NCBI GenBank assembly: GCA_002440885.1
Contig: DJVY01000189.1
Coordinates: 1-15,295, forward strand
Length of the DNA stretch: 15,295 bases
Direction: 5' to 3'
Source of the DNA: Bacteroidales bacterium UBA6244
Lineage (GTDB): Bacteria > Bacteroidota > Bacteroidia > Bacteroidales > F082
The translations under genes and the position numbers were made by a program. Below are positions 1-8,569 of this stretch, one piece after another. How positions within the stretch are numbered: the first letter of the stretch is position 1; the number at the start of each line of letters is the position of its first letter. A model generated the notes under the pieces. The model did no database searches, was not told the origin of the DNA, and saw only the letters and a program-made list of their open reading frames with translations.

Positions 1-1523
1 ACCACTGCAATATATAGTCCGTCGGGCCATGCGGCAACAGAGGTGGATATTGCAGACTGACCAGAGGCAAGGCTTTGCTCAAAAACCCGGTTGCCATTGA
101 TGTCAAATACCTGTAAAACAATGTTTTTGTGATATACCGTATTCTCCATTTCAAACCTGAGGATTCCCGTTGCAGGGTTGGGCGAAATGTGGAGGGGGAT
201 TGTTCTTATAAACGAATAGTATTCCTGAGGGGATGGCATTTCGCTTATATCAGTAACAATTTTGCAGTTATTTATGTGGATCGTATCAGAAACAATGGGA
301 AGATTGTTGCACAGGCTGTCATATTCAATTATTTCATTATCAATTAATGCGCTGCTTAAATCATTATTAAATTTAAAAAGAATGATACTGAAATTGCCTG
401 AGTAATAATTATACGAGACATAAAACTTATCATTTGAAGTCTTACTTAATGTATTGTATCCATAATATGTATTCGGGTGATTTTGAGGATTATAAATTTT
501 TCCCACCGAATCCATTATCCATTCACCTTTAGGATTTTCAATGGGATATTCTCCGAATGTGGCAGAAGCCATGAATGATGTGTCATCCCTTTGGATCATC
601 ATATTTAAAAAGTTATCATTTATATTTGAACCAATGTTAGAATTTTCAACAACAAAGTAATCAGTTTCATTACCATCTATATCAAAATTCATTAATATGG
701 AATTCAGAATGTTTGTATTAGGTTTGAAGTAAGAACCATACCCGCCAAATTCATTACCATTAAATGTTACTGTACCCACCGCACTACCAACGATCGTATC
801 ATTCAAACCATAAGGGAGAAACCAATCCACTTCAAAATTGTCGGTTGTTTTAATAAACATAGGTCTAAGTATAAAAAAAGTAGGGTTTTCAGGATTTGCA
901 TAATAACAGTCTCCAGATATGATAAGAAAGTCATTAAATAAACTCAGAGCAACTGGTAAAATATTTTTGCTAAGCAAGGGATATTTTTCCCTTAGCAGAA
1001 AATTATTAAACCACATCAGGTTTCCGTTATTATCAAATGAGGTTAGACCCACATCATAACCGTTATCAAACCCTCTGAGCCAAGTTAGTGCAATAATGTT
1101 ACCATTGCTAAGAAATATGGCATCATTAAATTCAATTTTTGAAAAATTCTCATCATCTAAAAATTCGCTGCACCACAATAAATTATAACAAGCATCAAAA
1201 TAATTTATAAAGGCATGATTATTCATTGTTCCATAAACTATTATCTCGCCATTTGAATTTTGCTTAATGCCATATGTCGATTGTGCATTGTTAAAAATCT
1301 CATGTTTTCTCCACAACTCCTGGCCATTTACATCTGTTTTTATTATAATATTCTCTAACCAATTTAATTTAGCATGAAATATTTGTCCGTTATCATACGT
1401 TCTAACTGTATGAAATGGGGCCAAGTCGTTATTTTCATCGCTAATGATTTCCTCCCACCTTACCTGAGAAAAAGCATAAAATGAAAATATTGATAAAAAT
1501 ATTGATAAAAATATACGTTTCAT
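1..1523 (-). CDS. T9SS-secreted propeller-like protein, 3' end cut by window edge
   Basis: The frame is open from ATG at 1521-1523 to the left edge (507 codons, no stop), read by hand. A signal peptide (residues 1-20, MKRIFLSIFLSIFSFYAFSQ) shows export. The body has blades with a D-x-N-G-x-x-x-W pattern (for example residues 64-71, DVNGQELW, and later DNNGNLMW), as in PQQ-like or Delta-60-type beta-propellers of Bacteroidota surface proteins. From about residue 446 a T9SS type A sorting domain begins (ISPNPATG, then FDINGNRVF and DGLYIAVV). Only the last few residues should lie outside the window. The start is 4 bp after the stop of the giant upstream gene, so the two are probably co-transcribed and may be translationally coupled. 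Base composition is far more AT-rich than its neighbours (11 G/C in 601-660). No enzymatic motif was seen and the substrate or role is unknown. Export and propeller class are inferences from motifs. Confidence 0.85.
   Translation of the reverse strand, partial: MKRIFLSIFLSIFSFYAFSQVRWEEIISDENNDLAPFHTVRTYDNGQIFHAKLNWLENIIIKTDVNGQELWRKHEIFNNAQSTYGIKQNSNGEIIVYGTMNNHAFINYFDACYNLLWCSEFLDDENFSKIEFNDAIFLSNGNIIALTWLRGFDNGYDVGLTSFDNNGNLMWFNNFLLREKYPLLSKNILPVALSLFNDFLIISGDCYYANPENPTFFILRPMFIKTTDNFEVDWFLPYGLNDTIVGSAVGTVTFNGNEFGGYGSYFKPNTNILNSILMNFDIDGNETDYFVVENSNIGSNINDNFLNMMIQRDDTSFMASATFGEYPIENPKGEWIMDSVGKIYNPQNHPNTYYGYNTLSKTSNDKFYVSYNYYSGNFSIILFKFNNDLSSALIDNEIIEYDSLCNNLPIVSDTIHINNCKIVTDISEMPSPQEYYSFIRTIPLHISPNPATGILRFEMENTVYHKNIVLQVFDINGNRVFEQSLASGQSAISTSVAAWPDGLYIAV
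1489..1512. repeat. 12-bp in-frame tandem duplication in a signal peptide
   Basis: The unit attgataaaaat occurs twice back to back (1489-1500 and 1501-1512). On the minus strand it encodes the repeated tetrapeptide S-I-F-L in the hydrophobic core of the signal peptide of the gene starting at 1523, lengthening that core by four residues. This looks like slippage that preserved the frame. Confidence 0.8.
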
Positions 1524-1527
1524 ATCT

Positions 1528-4500
1528 TTAATATTTTATAAATTTCTCGCTTTCCAACACCTTCCTGCCTGTCCATAAACGAATAACATAAGAACCGCTA
1601 TTGTATTTGCGCAGGTCGATTGTTTTCTGATCCCAATTATTGCTTAAAGGAATTACTTCAATCTTTTGACCGTTTAAAGTAATAATTTCAATAGTACCCT
1701 CTTTAGATTCATAGGGTAATTGATACTCAATGGTAATATAATCACTTGCAGGATTTGGGTAGAGCCTGAGAAAATCAGAAGATGTAAAAAATAAATCTCC
1801 AAAATCAGGCTTCTTTACCTGAGTGGATTTAGTTGATGCAGTATCAGGAAATATATAAGGCTCGTTATAAGTTAACCCATCGGTAACGATAAGCATGTTG
1901 CGGCAATAGGCCTGTAATATCTCATTGGTGTTTTGCATGATGGAATAGAGCTGACTTTTTTGTGTGCTATCAACTTCTGTTGGTCTTTTACCCTGTGAAC
2001 TCAATTCCAATAATAAATCGAAATAACTTTCATATCCGCTGTGTATTTCAGTTTGGTAGGTGGATAACTCGAAGCTATACGGAATTTGCACAAGCATATT
2101 TAGCACCTCTGTACTGTCACCCGAATTATAATTGCAGAAAGCTTGTTTATAATACGAATCCGGCGAATTAATGACAGATAGAGCTACCTTGATGCTGTCG
2201 TTTATGTCAATAAGTAAACTATCGCTCATGTACAACCTTGAAAGTCCGTTAATCGCCTCCTGCATGTTTGAAGCGTAATAGGCCTGTTTTGACTCCAGTA
2301 TTTCCTTGGCACCCATAATCGTATCATTGGCATGGAGGCTTGCCATTTCGTTTTCACTCGGTGGATTGAGGCGCGCATCCAAGGTGTTGAGTACATTCTC
2401 AACTCTAACCGATTGAGGATTGGCAGCAAGTACTTCGGTAATAATAGAGTTGGGTAACACGTCCTCTTTTTCAGCAGCACTTACCATAACCGTATCACTT
2501 AAATAGGGTGATGCCGAAAGTAGTTGATCCCTAAGTATCATTGTTTCCGGGGGTACACTGGTGATTACATCGAGGTTTAGTCCCGTAGTATTGCCTTGGT
2601 CAACCATTGAGCCAAGTGAATCAGCATATATTGTCCTATTTAACTCATTGTTTACAATCAATGATAATAATTCTGATTTTGTTTTACCCACCAGATTTGA
2701 AGAACAACCATTTATCACATTCCAAAGCTCAATTGAATCATTGTATATCAATGTAATTGTATTATCGCTATAGTACTGTGGTCGTAGTTTACGGTAATTT
2801 TGCATGACCACTTGCCAGCTAGGTAAATGATACCAAATATTTTCTCCCTGATTATCAAAATCACTATAACTCCATGTGCCCTTTTGACTAAAAAAATTAC
2901 CTGCCGGTGCAGTAATTTCACTGGCCTTACTTCCCTGATTTAAAGCAATCCCATTTAGCTCACTAGGCGGTCCATCCCAGGTAACTGAAATATCCTGGTA
3001 GTTATTCTCAAATACATTGCACTTGTATTGCAGACCCGTTCCTTGTGTGTTGTAGCTGCGGTTGTGGTTTTGGGCCAGGGTGGCAAACAGCAAGTTATGG
3101 AAATTATTTTTGTAGATAAAATTATCCTCCGGCCCTGAATTGTTTACTACCAAACCAACGGATTTATAACCATAAGCCCAACCCGGATTATAATTGGATG
3201 AGAAGGTATTTTCTTCTACCTGATACCCGGTGCAATTGTCCAAATAAAGGCCTGAATAAATATCGCCGGGTAAGGCTTCATAAAATAAACTGGCGTTAAA
3301 CACGCAATTGGTCACACTTACAAAGGTGGAGGCACCCATATAGCACCCGGTGCGGTTTTTGTTAAAATCGGCCTGATCGATGATGACGGGCTTGTTGCTC
3401 AGGAAAATATCATAGGAACTAATACCATAATTCAGGTTGTTAAAGGTATTGCGTTTTTCACCTGTCAGGTTCACTACCTTAAACCCCGATTGAGAGGCGG
3501 CAATGCCTGTGCCCCTTTTGTCACCAGCGGCAAACGATGGCGACACGGTGTTTTCAAACACATTGCCTTCAAACAGTACTCCCTTTACATCGGTTAACTG
3601 AACGTGTGCTGTGGGTCTGTCGTTAAAAAAGTAATAGGTACTGTCGTAGGTAAACGTACAGTTTTTAAAATAGCTTTTATTGTCAACCAGGGCAAACCTG
3701 TATTCCACGTGTGGGTAGGGTAGTAAGGCAATTGAGGTGGTGTTGTTTTTAAATTGGGCATCATCGGCTTGAATTACACCTCCGGTAAAATTCAGGTCAA
3801 CGATGGCATACCCGAGTTTGCCCGCGGTAATGCCTTGTTTGGCGTATTGTATGGTAGCATGGTTTTTTAGGATAACCCACCCTTGATTTATTGTATCCTG
3901 CACGGCGTTTGAGTTTCCCCAAACCTCAATTCCATCCCACAAATCAGGACAGGCATTGGTAATGGTTCCACCATCAACAATGAGCTTGGCTCCTGGTTCA
4001 ACAATTATTTTACAATCGGCGGCCATTTTTAAGGTGCCGTAAATGGTGTAGGTATTGCCGGTTGGAACAATAACGTTTCCGTAATAGGTGTTTGTGGAGG
4101 TGAGGTTAACAGATTCGCCCGGGGTCGTATAGTGTGCCCCAGCTACATTTCCACACTCAGGCGTAGAAGCATACCAAACCCCACGGCCATAGGTGCCAAC
4201 GTACACTTTTTTATTTACCGCTTTTACGGCTTTTACTTCGCAATTGGGCAGGTTATTGGTGTAGTCAACCCAAGTGGTAGTGCCGTTGTTCTTGTAAAAA
4301 ACCCCATGCTCGGTGGCCAGCCATATTCTTCCGGGAATTCCCGACTCAATAAATATTTTACTAATACTTCCTGCCTGTAAATCGTGGGTGATATTATACC
4401 AAACCGGATTACCCGGGTTTGTTGTATTAGCACAAAACAATTGGTTTCTGATGGACACAACAATAGAATCGGTGTTTGCAGTGATAGCGATATCAGAAAT

Positions 4501-6594
4501 CCAACCGCTATTAGGGGTGTTGGCTACCTTGACCCACTTTGAAACCTGTGGGCCACCTCCATCAATTGATTTATATATATAATGATATAAAGAGTCTTCC
4601 TGTCGGGCACTGGCGTAAATTTGGTGAACGCCGTTGCTTTTTTTCTTTGCTGCCACCCTCCATGTGCCTGATATGCCACATCCGATTTGTTCTTCCAGTT
4701 TGGACCATTTATACCATGTAGTATCAGAATATTTTAACACTTCTTTTGTCCCTGCTGCATATAAATTATCATCTGCATTAACATAATAGGTGTCGAAGTT
4801 CGCGTAACTAACAGGATATTTTATGGCAGTATCGCATGATGTATAGCTTCCCATGAAAATATTATCCTCATTATTTTGGTAATATTTATGCACCATTCCT
4901 TCGTGTGCACTAAGGTAATAAAAATTGTCGTTTCGGATAATGTTCTGATATCCATCACCATGCGATTGCTCCTCGACAGTCCATTCTATTCCGTTTTCAC
5001 TCCTGTATGTGTTGCTTCCACAATCAAACTGCCCGCTGGTTACAAATTTGTCGGTTTCGCTTGCATCAATATACTCAATGGTGGCAACTCCAAGCCCGTA
5101 ATTTTTTGATTCCCAAACAATGGTGGTGTCGTTAAGAAACCCACCTTTATAGACTCCTCCGTCAGTTCCTGCCCAAATGGTCTGATTGTTGTCCTCAACC
5201 CACAAATAATGTGTGTCATGGTGCGGCTGGATATCGCCATCATGATTGATCTTTTTCAGCAATGCACTTGAGTCGTTAGTGAGTCCGTTGCTAAACCGAA
5301 ATAATTGTTCAACATTACGGCCTAAAATCTGAAGCTTCCCAATGGTATCTGGCCTAATTGCCCATCCCAATTTTCTTCCATACCCATTGAAGTTGGCCTG
5401 GGTAAAAAATCTGTGCCAGATCCCAGTATTAGTATTGTAGCGGTAGATGGCCGTATAATCATAGTCGCGCATGGAGACAACCGCGAATAAAAAATTGGAG
5501 TTTACCTGAGGTATTTTCAGCGATATTCTTCTTAATGCCGGATTTATGACTTCCATTGTGTCATACGGAAAAGTTATGGTATCAATATCAAATATTTTGG
5601 AGTATGCGTTTGTGACAAGGTTAAACTGATAAATGCCTGTGTTATTCGATCCCGATGCATACAAGATATCAGGGTTGTTAACATCCTGGACTACATCATA
5701 AAACTCACCCATTTTAAGCGAGTCCCAGGTGGGGGTTTCGCTGTTCGCATTTCTTGAGTAGTAGAGCCCAGCTGTTGTAGTAACAACAAGGTGGGTGCTA
5801 TCTGTGTTGTTGGGTATTTCAATAATTTTTCGCATGTGGAAAATTGGAAACCCTTGTATTGTTCTGTCTAAACCTATAAATTTCCAATTTTCTCCATTGT
5901 CATTGGTTCTGTAAACGCCAATAGTCGTTTGCCATGCTTTCTCACCTGAAAATCCCTCACCGTTTCCGGTACTCACGTACCAGGTTGAATTCGATCGGCT
6001 ATCAATTAGTATGCTGGAGACTCCTGACCTGGGTAATCCCTTGTCTGTCCCTGCATTTTCCCATGTATTACCATCGTTTGTGCTTCTGAATAAACCGCCC
6101 ACGGGCGAGCAGGCGAAAACTGTTTTACCTGTATTGTCGTGCGGATCTTTATAAATGTAATGAATTTGGCCGGTGCCCCTTGCTGCGGTTCCATTCACCG
6201 GTACATCATTTGGCCCGATAAAACGCCATGTCGGAGTGTTCTCCAGCTCTGTTTTTCTGTAGTTATTGCAGTAGCTCAATAAATCCATTTGGTAATCAGC
6301 ATAATCAAAATTCGGATTTAATTTTGGTGCCCAATACCGGTATCTGCGTTGAAATTGTGTGTAACCCGTGCCTTGCATGCTATCTGAGCCAAGTATAACC
6401 ACAAGCGAGTCGTAGTATGCCCGGTTTTGGTTGCTTTCAGCAAGAAACTCTGATTGCGTATAACCATAAATACTGAATAATGCGAGCATCAGCGTTAAGC
6501 ATAACTTCATGATGTGCATAATGTGATCACGCACTTGTTTTTCGGTTAGATGCCATTTTTTGTTGGAGGGAAGGGTAATTGCATTTGTTTTCAT
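1528..6594 (-). CDS. Giant T9SS surface protein: beta-propeller, beta-helix, helical module
   Basis: A 1688-residue secreted protein. After the signal peptide (core MKLCLTLMLALFSIYGYTQ, residues 29-47) comes a region of about residues 130-810 rich in Asp-box/BNR-like turns (STNDGNTW, RTNDNGENW, RSENGIEW), typical of sialidase/sortilin-type beta-propellers. Residues about 815-1235 start with a G-N-V-I-V-P strand series and carry repeated N-x-F turns, as in a right-handed parallel beta-helix. Residues about 1280-1600 look mainly helical and contain SPYLSD, VLPN and NPQS. A T9SS type A sorting domain (1611-1688: YPNPASDYITIEY, ending KFIKY) closes the protein. Start choice is uncertain: ATG at 6594 gives a 28-residue extension before the signal peptide, whereas ATG at 6510 (M29) gives a normal-length signal peptide; neither has a clear Shine-Dalgarno. 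It probably leads a two-gene transcript with the gene at 1-1523. Adhesion, matrix or glycan binding is plausible, but no catalytic residues were identified. Confidence 0.9.
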   Translation of the reverse strand: MKTNAITLPSNKKWHLTEKQVRDHIMHIMKLCLTLMLALFSIYGYTQSEFLAESNQNRAYYDSLVVILGSDSMQGTGYTQFQRRYRYWAPKLNPNFDYADYQMDLLSYCNNYRKTELENTPTWRFIGPNDVPVNGTAARGTGQIHYIYKDPHDNTGKTVFACSPVGGLFRSTNDGNTWENAGTDKGLPRSGVSSILIDSRSNSTWYVSTGNGEGFSGEKAWQTTIGVYRTNDNGENWKFIGLDRTIQGFPIFHMRKIIEIPNNTDSTHLVVTTTAGLYYSRNANSETPTWDSLKMGEFYDVVQDVNNPDILYASGSNNTGIYQFNLVTNAYSKIFDIDTITFPYDTMEVINPALRRISLKIPQVNSNFLFAVVSMRDYDYTAIYRYNTNTGIWHRFFTQANFNGYGRKLGWAIRPDTIGKLQILGRNVEQLFRFSNGLTNDSSALLKKINHDGDIQPHHDTHYLWVEDNNQTIWAGTDGGVYKGGFLNDTTIVWESKNYGLGVATIEYIDASETDKFVTSGQFDCGSNTYRSENGIEWTVEEQSHGDGYQNIIRNDNFYYLSAHEGMVHKYYQNNEDNIFMGSYTSCDTAIKYPVSYANFDTYYVNADDNLYAAGTKEVLKYSDTTWYKWSKLEEQIGCGISGTWRVAAKKKSNGVHQIYASARQEDSLYHYIYKSIDGGGPQVSKWVKVANTPNSGWISDIAITANTDSIVVSIRNQLFCANTTNPGNPVWYNITHDLQAGSISKIFIESGIPGRIWLATEHGVFYKNNGTTTWVDYTNNLPNCEVKAVKAVNKKVYVGTYGRGVWYASTPECGNVAGAHYTTPGESVNLTSTNTYYGNVIVPTGNTYTIYGTLKMAADCKIIVEPGAKLIVDGGTITNACPDLWDGIEVWGNSNAVQDTINQGWVILKNHATIQYAKQGITAGKLGYAIVDLNFTGGVIQADDAQFKNNTTSIALLPYPHVEYRFALVDNKSYFKNCTFTYDSTYYFFNDRPTAHVQLTDVKGVLFEGNVFENTVSPSFAAGDKRGTGIAASQSGFKVVNLTGEKRNTFNNLNYGISSYDIFLSNKPVIIDQADFNKNRTGCYMGASTFVSVTNCVFNASLFYEALPGDIYSGLYLDNCTGYQVEENTFSSNYNPGWAYGYKSVGLVVNNSGPEDNFIYKNNFHNLLFATLAQNHNRSYNTQGTGLQYKCNVFENNYQDISVTWDGPPSELNGIALNQGSKASEITAPAGNFFSQKGTWSYSDFDNQGENIWYHLPSWQVVMQNYRKLRPQYYSDNTITLIYNDSIELWNVINGCSSNLVGKTKSELLSLIVNNELNRTIYADSLGSMVDQGNTTGLNLDVITSVPPETMILRDQLLSASPYLSDTVMVSAAEKEDVLPNSIITEVLAANPQSVRVENVLNTLDARLNPPSENEMASLHANDTIMGAKEILESKQAYYASNMQEAINGLSRLYMSDSLLIDINDSIKVALSVINSPDSYYKQAFCNYNSGDSTEVLNMLVQIPYSFELSTYQTEIHSGYESYFDLLLELSSQGKRPTEVDSTQKSQLYSIMQNTNEILQAYCRNMLIVTDGLTYNEPYIFPDTASTKSTQVKKPDFGDLFFTSSDFLRLYPNPASDYITIEYQLPYESKEGTIEIITLNGQKIEVIPLSNNWDQKTIDLRKYNSGSYVIRLWTGRKVLESEKFIKY

Positions 6595-6916
6595 CTTACT
6601 TTGTTTATGTTATTAATAAGGGAACTATCTTGTTTATCAAAATGTAAAACAACCTACTAATAAGAGGTAAAAGTAATAATTATTTATAAAAAAATGGAAT
6701 TAACAAAAAGGAAATATTCTTTTCCTTGTGGTTTGCTATCATACTATGTGCTCCGCTCGCCACAGAGACTTATTGGAAGCCTGTTTACCCGAATGACATG
6801 TTTTTTCAAGGTTCGTGGGAAGCATTGAAAAATATAACCCTTTGCTTAAAATGCACTTACCCCTTTACCTGGCTGTCGTGTAGAAAGATGGTGTGCGACT
6901 ATTTGTCTTCGGACAA
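6595..6916. other. Non-coding gap upstream of the giant T9SS gene
   Basis: This 322-bp gap separates the lipoprotein stop from the giant T9SS gene. The half next to the T9SS gene is AT-rich and holds a weak minus-strand -7-like box (TACATTTTG, 6638-6646; the consensus TAnnTTTG has one base fewer between TA and TTTG) with no good -33 partner. A terminator-like hairpin lies at 6704-6727. A small perfect hairpin (TTGTC-TTCG-GACAA, 6903-6916) abuts the lipoprotein stop but has no T-run. The stretch 6730-6900 is more GC-rich. A plus-strand frame is open across it but only runs on into the antisense of the lipoprotein gene and resembles no protein I know. Confidence 0.5.
6704..6727 (-). terminator. 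Candidate intrinsic terminator of the ruvX-def-lipoprotein operon
   Basis: Read on the minus strand, AAGGAAA and TTTCCTT form a 7-bp stem around a 6-nt loop, and the stem runs into TTTTTG. It sits about 190 bp after the lipoprotein stop and before the T9SS gene, where a terminator is expected. The stem has only two G-C pairs, so it is weak. Confidence 0.3.
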
Positions 6917-7453
6917 CTATTCGCTCTGGTTGGATTGGTTTAATTCAAATTCCTTCACCAGTTCTTCCGGTGTTTTGCCCAGGTTTTTCAATGAAGCAGC
7001 GGCATCATTGGCAAACGGGCTTTCAGGATATTTAGCCAGAAACTCGGTGTAGTATTTCCCTGCATTCACGTAGTCTTTCAGCTGGTCGTCGTAAACAAAG
7101 GCCATTAAAAACAGGGCAGAGGAAGCTTGTTTGGAATCGGGGTAGTTCTTTAGGATTTGGTCATAAATCCCGATGCTGCGACGCGGGTTGTTCAGGTTCA
7201 TCGATAAGTCGGCGGCTTTTAGCAAATGTGCCGGTGCTTCCGCATGCTGCGCGTTTTCGTGTGCCCATTTTTCATATAAATACGACAGCTCATTCGCTTT
7301 CTTCCGGTCTAAGGTAAGCGATTCTGTGTCGAACAAAGCCTTTTCGAGTTCCTGAATGCTTTCCTCGGTGGTTTTAGCTTCCTGGTTTTCTTTGTTATGC
7401 CCGCATGAAGCTGTAATCAGGGCCAGTATCAAAATCAAGACGTAGTTTTTCAT
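6917..7453 (-). CDS. TPR-containing lipoprotein
   Basis: A 178-residue protein. A hydrophobic N-terminus ends in a lipobox-like L-I-T-A-S-C with Cys17, so lipid attachment and envelope location are likely; Thr at -3 is slightly off consensus. The mature part is helical, with tetratricopeptide-type repeats: Y-D-Q-I-L-K-N-Y-P-D (about 97-106) and Y-T-E-F-L-A-K-Y-P-E-S-P-F-A (about 135-148), the tandem pattern of TPR_6 / BamD / YbgF-type proteins. It is shorter than typical BamD (about 250 residues), so I do not call it bamD. It is the last gene of the ruvX-def operon, 51 bp after the def stop. From memory, a TPR protein after def and ruvX is common in Bacteroidota. The likely role is a scaffold in the periplasm; no specific partner can be named. 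The stop is TAG at 6917-6919. Confidence 0.8.
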   Translation of the reverse strand: MKNYVLILILALITASCGHNKENQEAKTTEESIQELEKALFDTESLTLDRKKANELSYLYEKWAHENAQHAEAPAHLLKAADLSMNLNNPRRSIGIYDQILKNYPDSKQASSALFLMAFVYDDQLKDYVNAGKYYTEFLAKYPESPFANDAAASLKNLGKTPEELVKEFELNQSNQSE

Positions 7454-7504
7454 TTTTCTATTTATTTATGGGTGAACACATTTACTATCTCAGGTTTTTG
7501 GTAG

Positions 7505-8083
7505 TCAGGCTTTTTTCTTGGTGGTTTTTTTGGGGAAAAGCATCCTGTAACTGGCTTCAGTTTTTCCCATGCTGATGTCGCGGAGCTTACCTTTAAGCAA
7601 CACCCGGCGTATATTTGGCAGGCGTTCGACAAAAAGTTTGCCTTCGATGTGATCGTATTCGTGTTGGATAACGCGTGCCAACATGCCATCGATTTTTACA
7701 TTTTCATGATAATTCCATTCCCGGTCGTAATAGCTGATGGTGATAACTGGTTTGCGTTTTACCATTTCATGAATGCCCGGAACGCTGAGGCAGCCTTCTT
7801 CGTAGCCCCATTCTTCCCCTTCTTCGTGCGATATGCGCGCGTTAATAAAGGTATGGCGTTGATCGGTATAGGGGCTGTTCTCGAGCTTAAGCAAGGTGGT
7901 ATCGATGACGAACAGTCGGATGGCTTTGTTTATCTGATGTGCGGCAAGCCCAACGCCATCGGCCACTTCCATGGTTTCGAACATGTCGTCGATGAGTTTT
8001 TCCAGATCGGGATAGTTGGCGTCAATATCCTCTCCCACAATCTTTAGCGTGGGATGTCCGTAGGCAGTAACTGGTAATATCAT
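7505..8083 (-). CDS. def: Peptide deformylase
   Basis: A 192-residue enzyme that removes the N-formyl group from nascent proteins at the ribosome exit, using a metal (Fe2+ in most family members). All three family motifs are present: motif 1 GVGLAAHQ (43-50, catalytic Gln50), motif 2 EGCLS (96-100, metal ligand Cys98) and motif 3 HEYDH (141-145, ligands His141 and His145, catalytic Glu142). Motif 1 has His49 where Pro is usual (AAPQ), and Asn instead of Gly two residues after Gln50. The C-terminus ends in a short lysine-rich tail (KKTTKKKA). The length fits bacterial type I deformylases. The gene starts 14 bp after the ruvX stop, so it is in the same operon. The start follows an A-rich leader with no clear Shine-Dalgarno, as is usual in Bacteroidota. 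Confidence 0.97.
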   Translation of the reverse strand: MILPVTAYGHPTLKIVGEDIDANYPDLEKLIDDMFETMEVADGVGLAAHQINKAIRLFVIDTTLLKLENSPYTDQRHTFINARISHEEGEEWGYEEGCLSVPGIHEMVKRKPVITISYYDREWNYHENVKIDGMLARVIQHEYDHIEGKLFVERLPNIRRVLLKGKLRDISMGKTEASYRMLFPKKTTKKKA

Positions 8084-8097
8084 GAGTTTTTTTTCTT

Positions 8098-8514
8098 TTA
8101 ATGGATGGTAGTATTCATGTACGATTGCAGGATGAGGGTAGCACTGATGGTATCGACGAGTTCCTTGTTCCGGCGTTGTGTTTTTGATAATCCTGCCGAA
8201 AGCATGGTGTCGTGTGCCATTTTGCTGGTAAAACGCTCATCCACTCTGACTATTTTCATGTCGGGGAAGGTTTTTTTTAACTTCACCACGAATGGATCGA
8301 TAAAACGGGCGGCATCTGAAGGCTGGTTTTGCATGGTTCTGGGCTCACCCACCACGATACAGTCTACCGACTCGGTGGTAATGTATGTCGATAAAAAGCT
8401 CCAGATATCCTTTACATGCACTGTAGTCAGCCCATTGGCAACCAGTTGTAAGGGGTCGGTAACGGCAATACCTGCGCGTTTTTGACCATAATCGATAGCT
8501 AAAATTCTTCCCAT
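8098..8514 (-). CDS. ruvX: YqgF/RuvX family pre-16S rRNA nuclease / putative Holliday junction resolvase
   Basis: A 138-residue RNase H-fold protein, full length for the family. YqgF is implicated in 16S rRNA 5'-end maturation; the Holliday-junction resolvase name comes from fold similarity. Visible motifs are the first strand AIDYGQKRAGIAVTDP with acidic Asp8, VVGEPRTMQNQPSD (54-67), VDERFTS (91-97, Asp92-Glu93) and the C-terminal helix LVDTISA with Asp121. These acidic residues match the expected metal-binding active site. It is the first gene of the ruvX-def-lipoprotein operon, with a perfect -7 box only 14 bp upstream of its ATG and divergent from dapD. The start at 8514 is supported by that promoter and by MGRILAIDYG, the usual beginning for the family. 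Confidence 0.95.
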   Translation of the reverse strand: MGRILAIDYGQKRAGIAVTDPLQLVANGLTTVHVKDIWSFLSTYITTESVDCIVVGEPRTMQNQPSDAARFIDPFVVKLKKTFPDMKIVRVDERFTSKMAHDTMLSAGLSKTQRRNKELVDTISATLILQSYMNTTIH

Positions 8515-8527
8515 AGTAATATCGCGG

Positions 8528-8535
8528 CAAAATTA
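8528..8535 (-). promoter_or_regulatory. Promoter -7 box for ruvX-def-lipoprotein operon
   Basis: On the minus strand this reads TAATTTTG, a perfect match to the Bacteroidota -7 consensus TAnnTTTG, followed by CCGCGAT before the ruvX ATG. It implies a leader of under about 12 nt. No good TTTG stands about 20 bp upstream; a T-rich stretch is there instead. Confidence 0.55.
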
Positions 8536-8561
8536 CAATTTTTTCACTTGCCTAAAATCAG

Positions 8562-8569
8562 TATTTTCG
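8562..8569 (+). promoter_or_regulatory. Promoter -7 box for dapD
   Basis: TATTTTCG differs from TAnnTTTG at one position and is followed by CAGC, then the dapD ATG 17 bp after the box. It faces away from the ruvX -7 box, with 26 bp between the two, so each promoter's -33 region lies on or next to the other's -7 box. Confidence 0.4.

Noticed and set aside
6903..6916. TTGTC-TTCG-GACAA hairpin next to the lipoprotein stop, as a terminator
   Set aside because: Only a 5-bp stem with no T-run on either strand.
6726..7052. Plus-strand 108-codon frame
   Set aside because: Its second half is antisense to the TPR lipoprotein gene, and the first half resembles no known protein and has no start signal.
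6917..7453. Calling the TPR lipoprotein BamD
   Set aside because: Too short for BamD and with too few repeats; only the general TPR lipoprotein class is supported.
7649..8047. Plus-strand 132-codon frame
   Set aside because: Entirely antisense to def, whose motifs are unambiguous.
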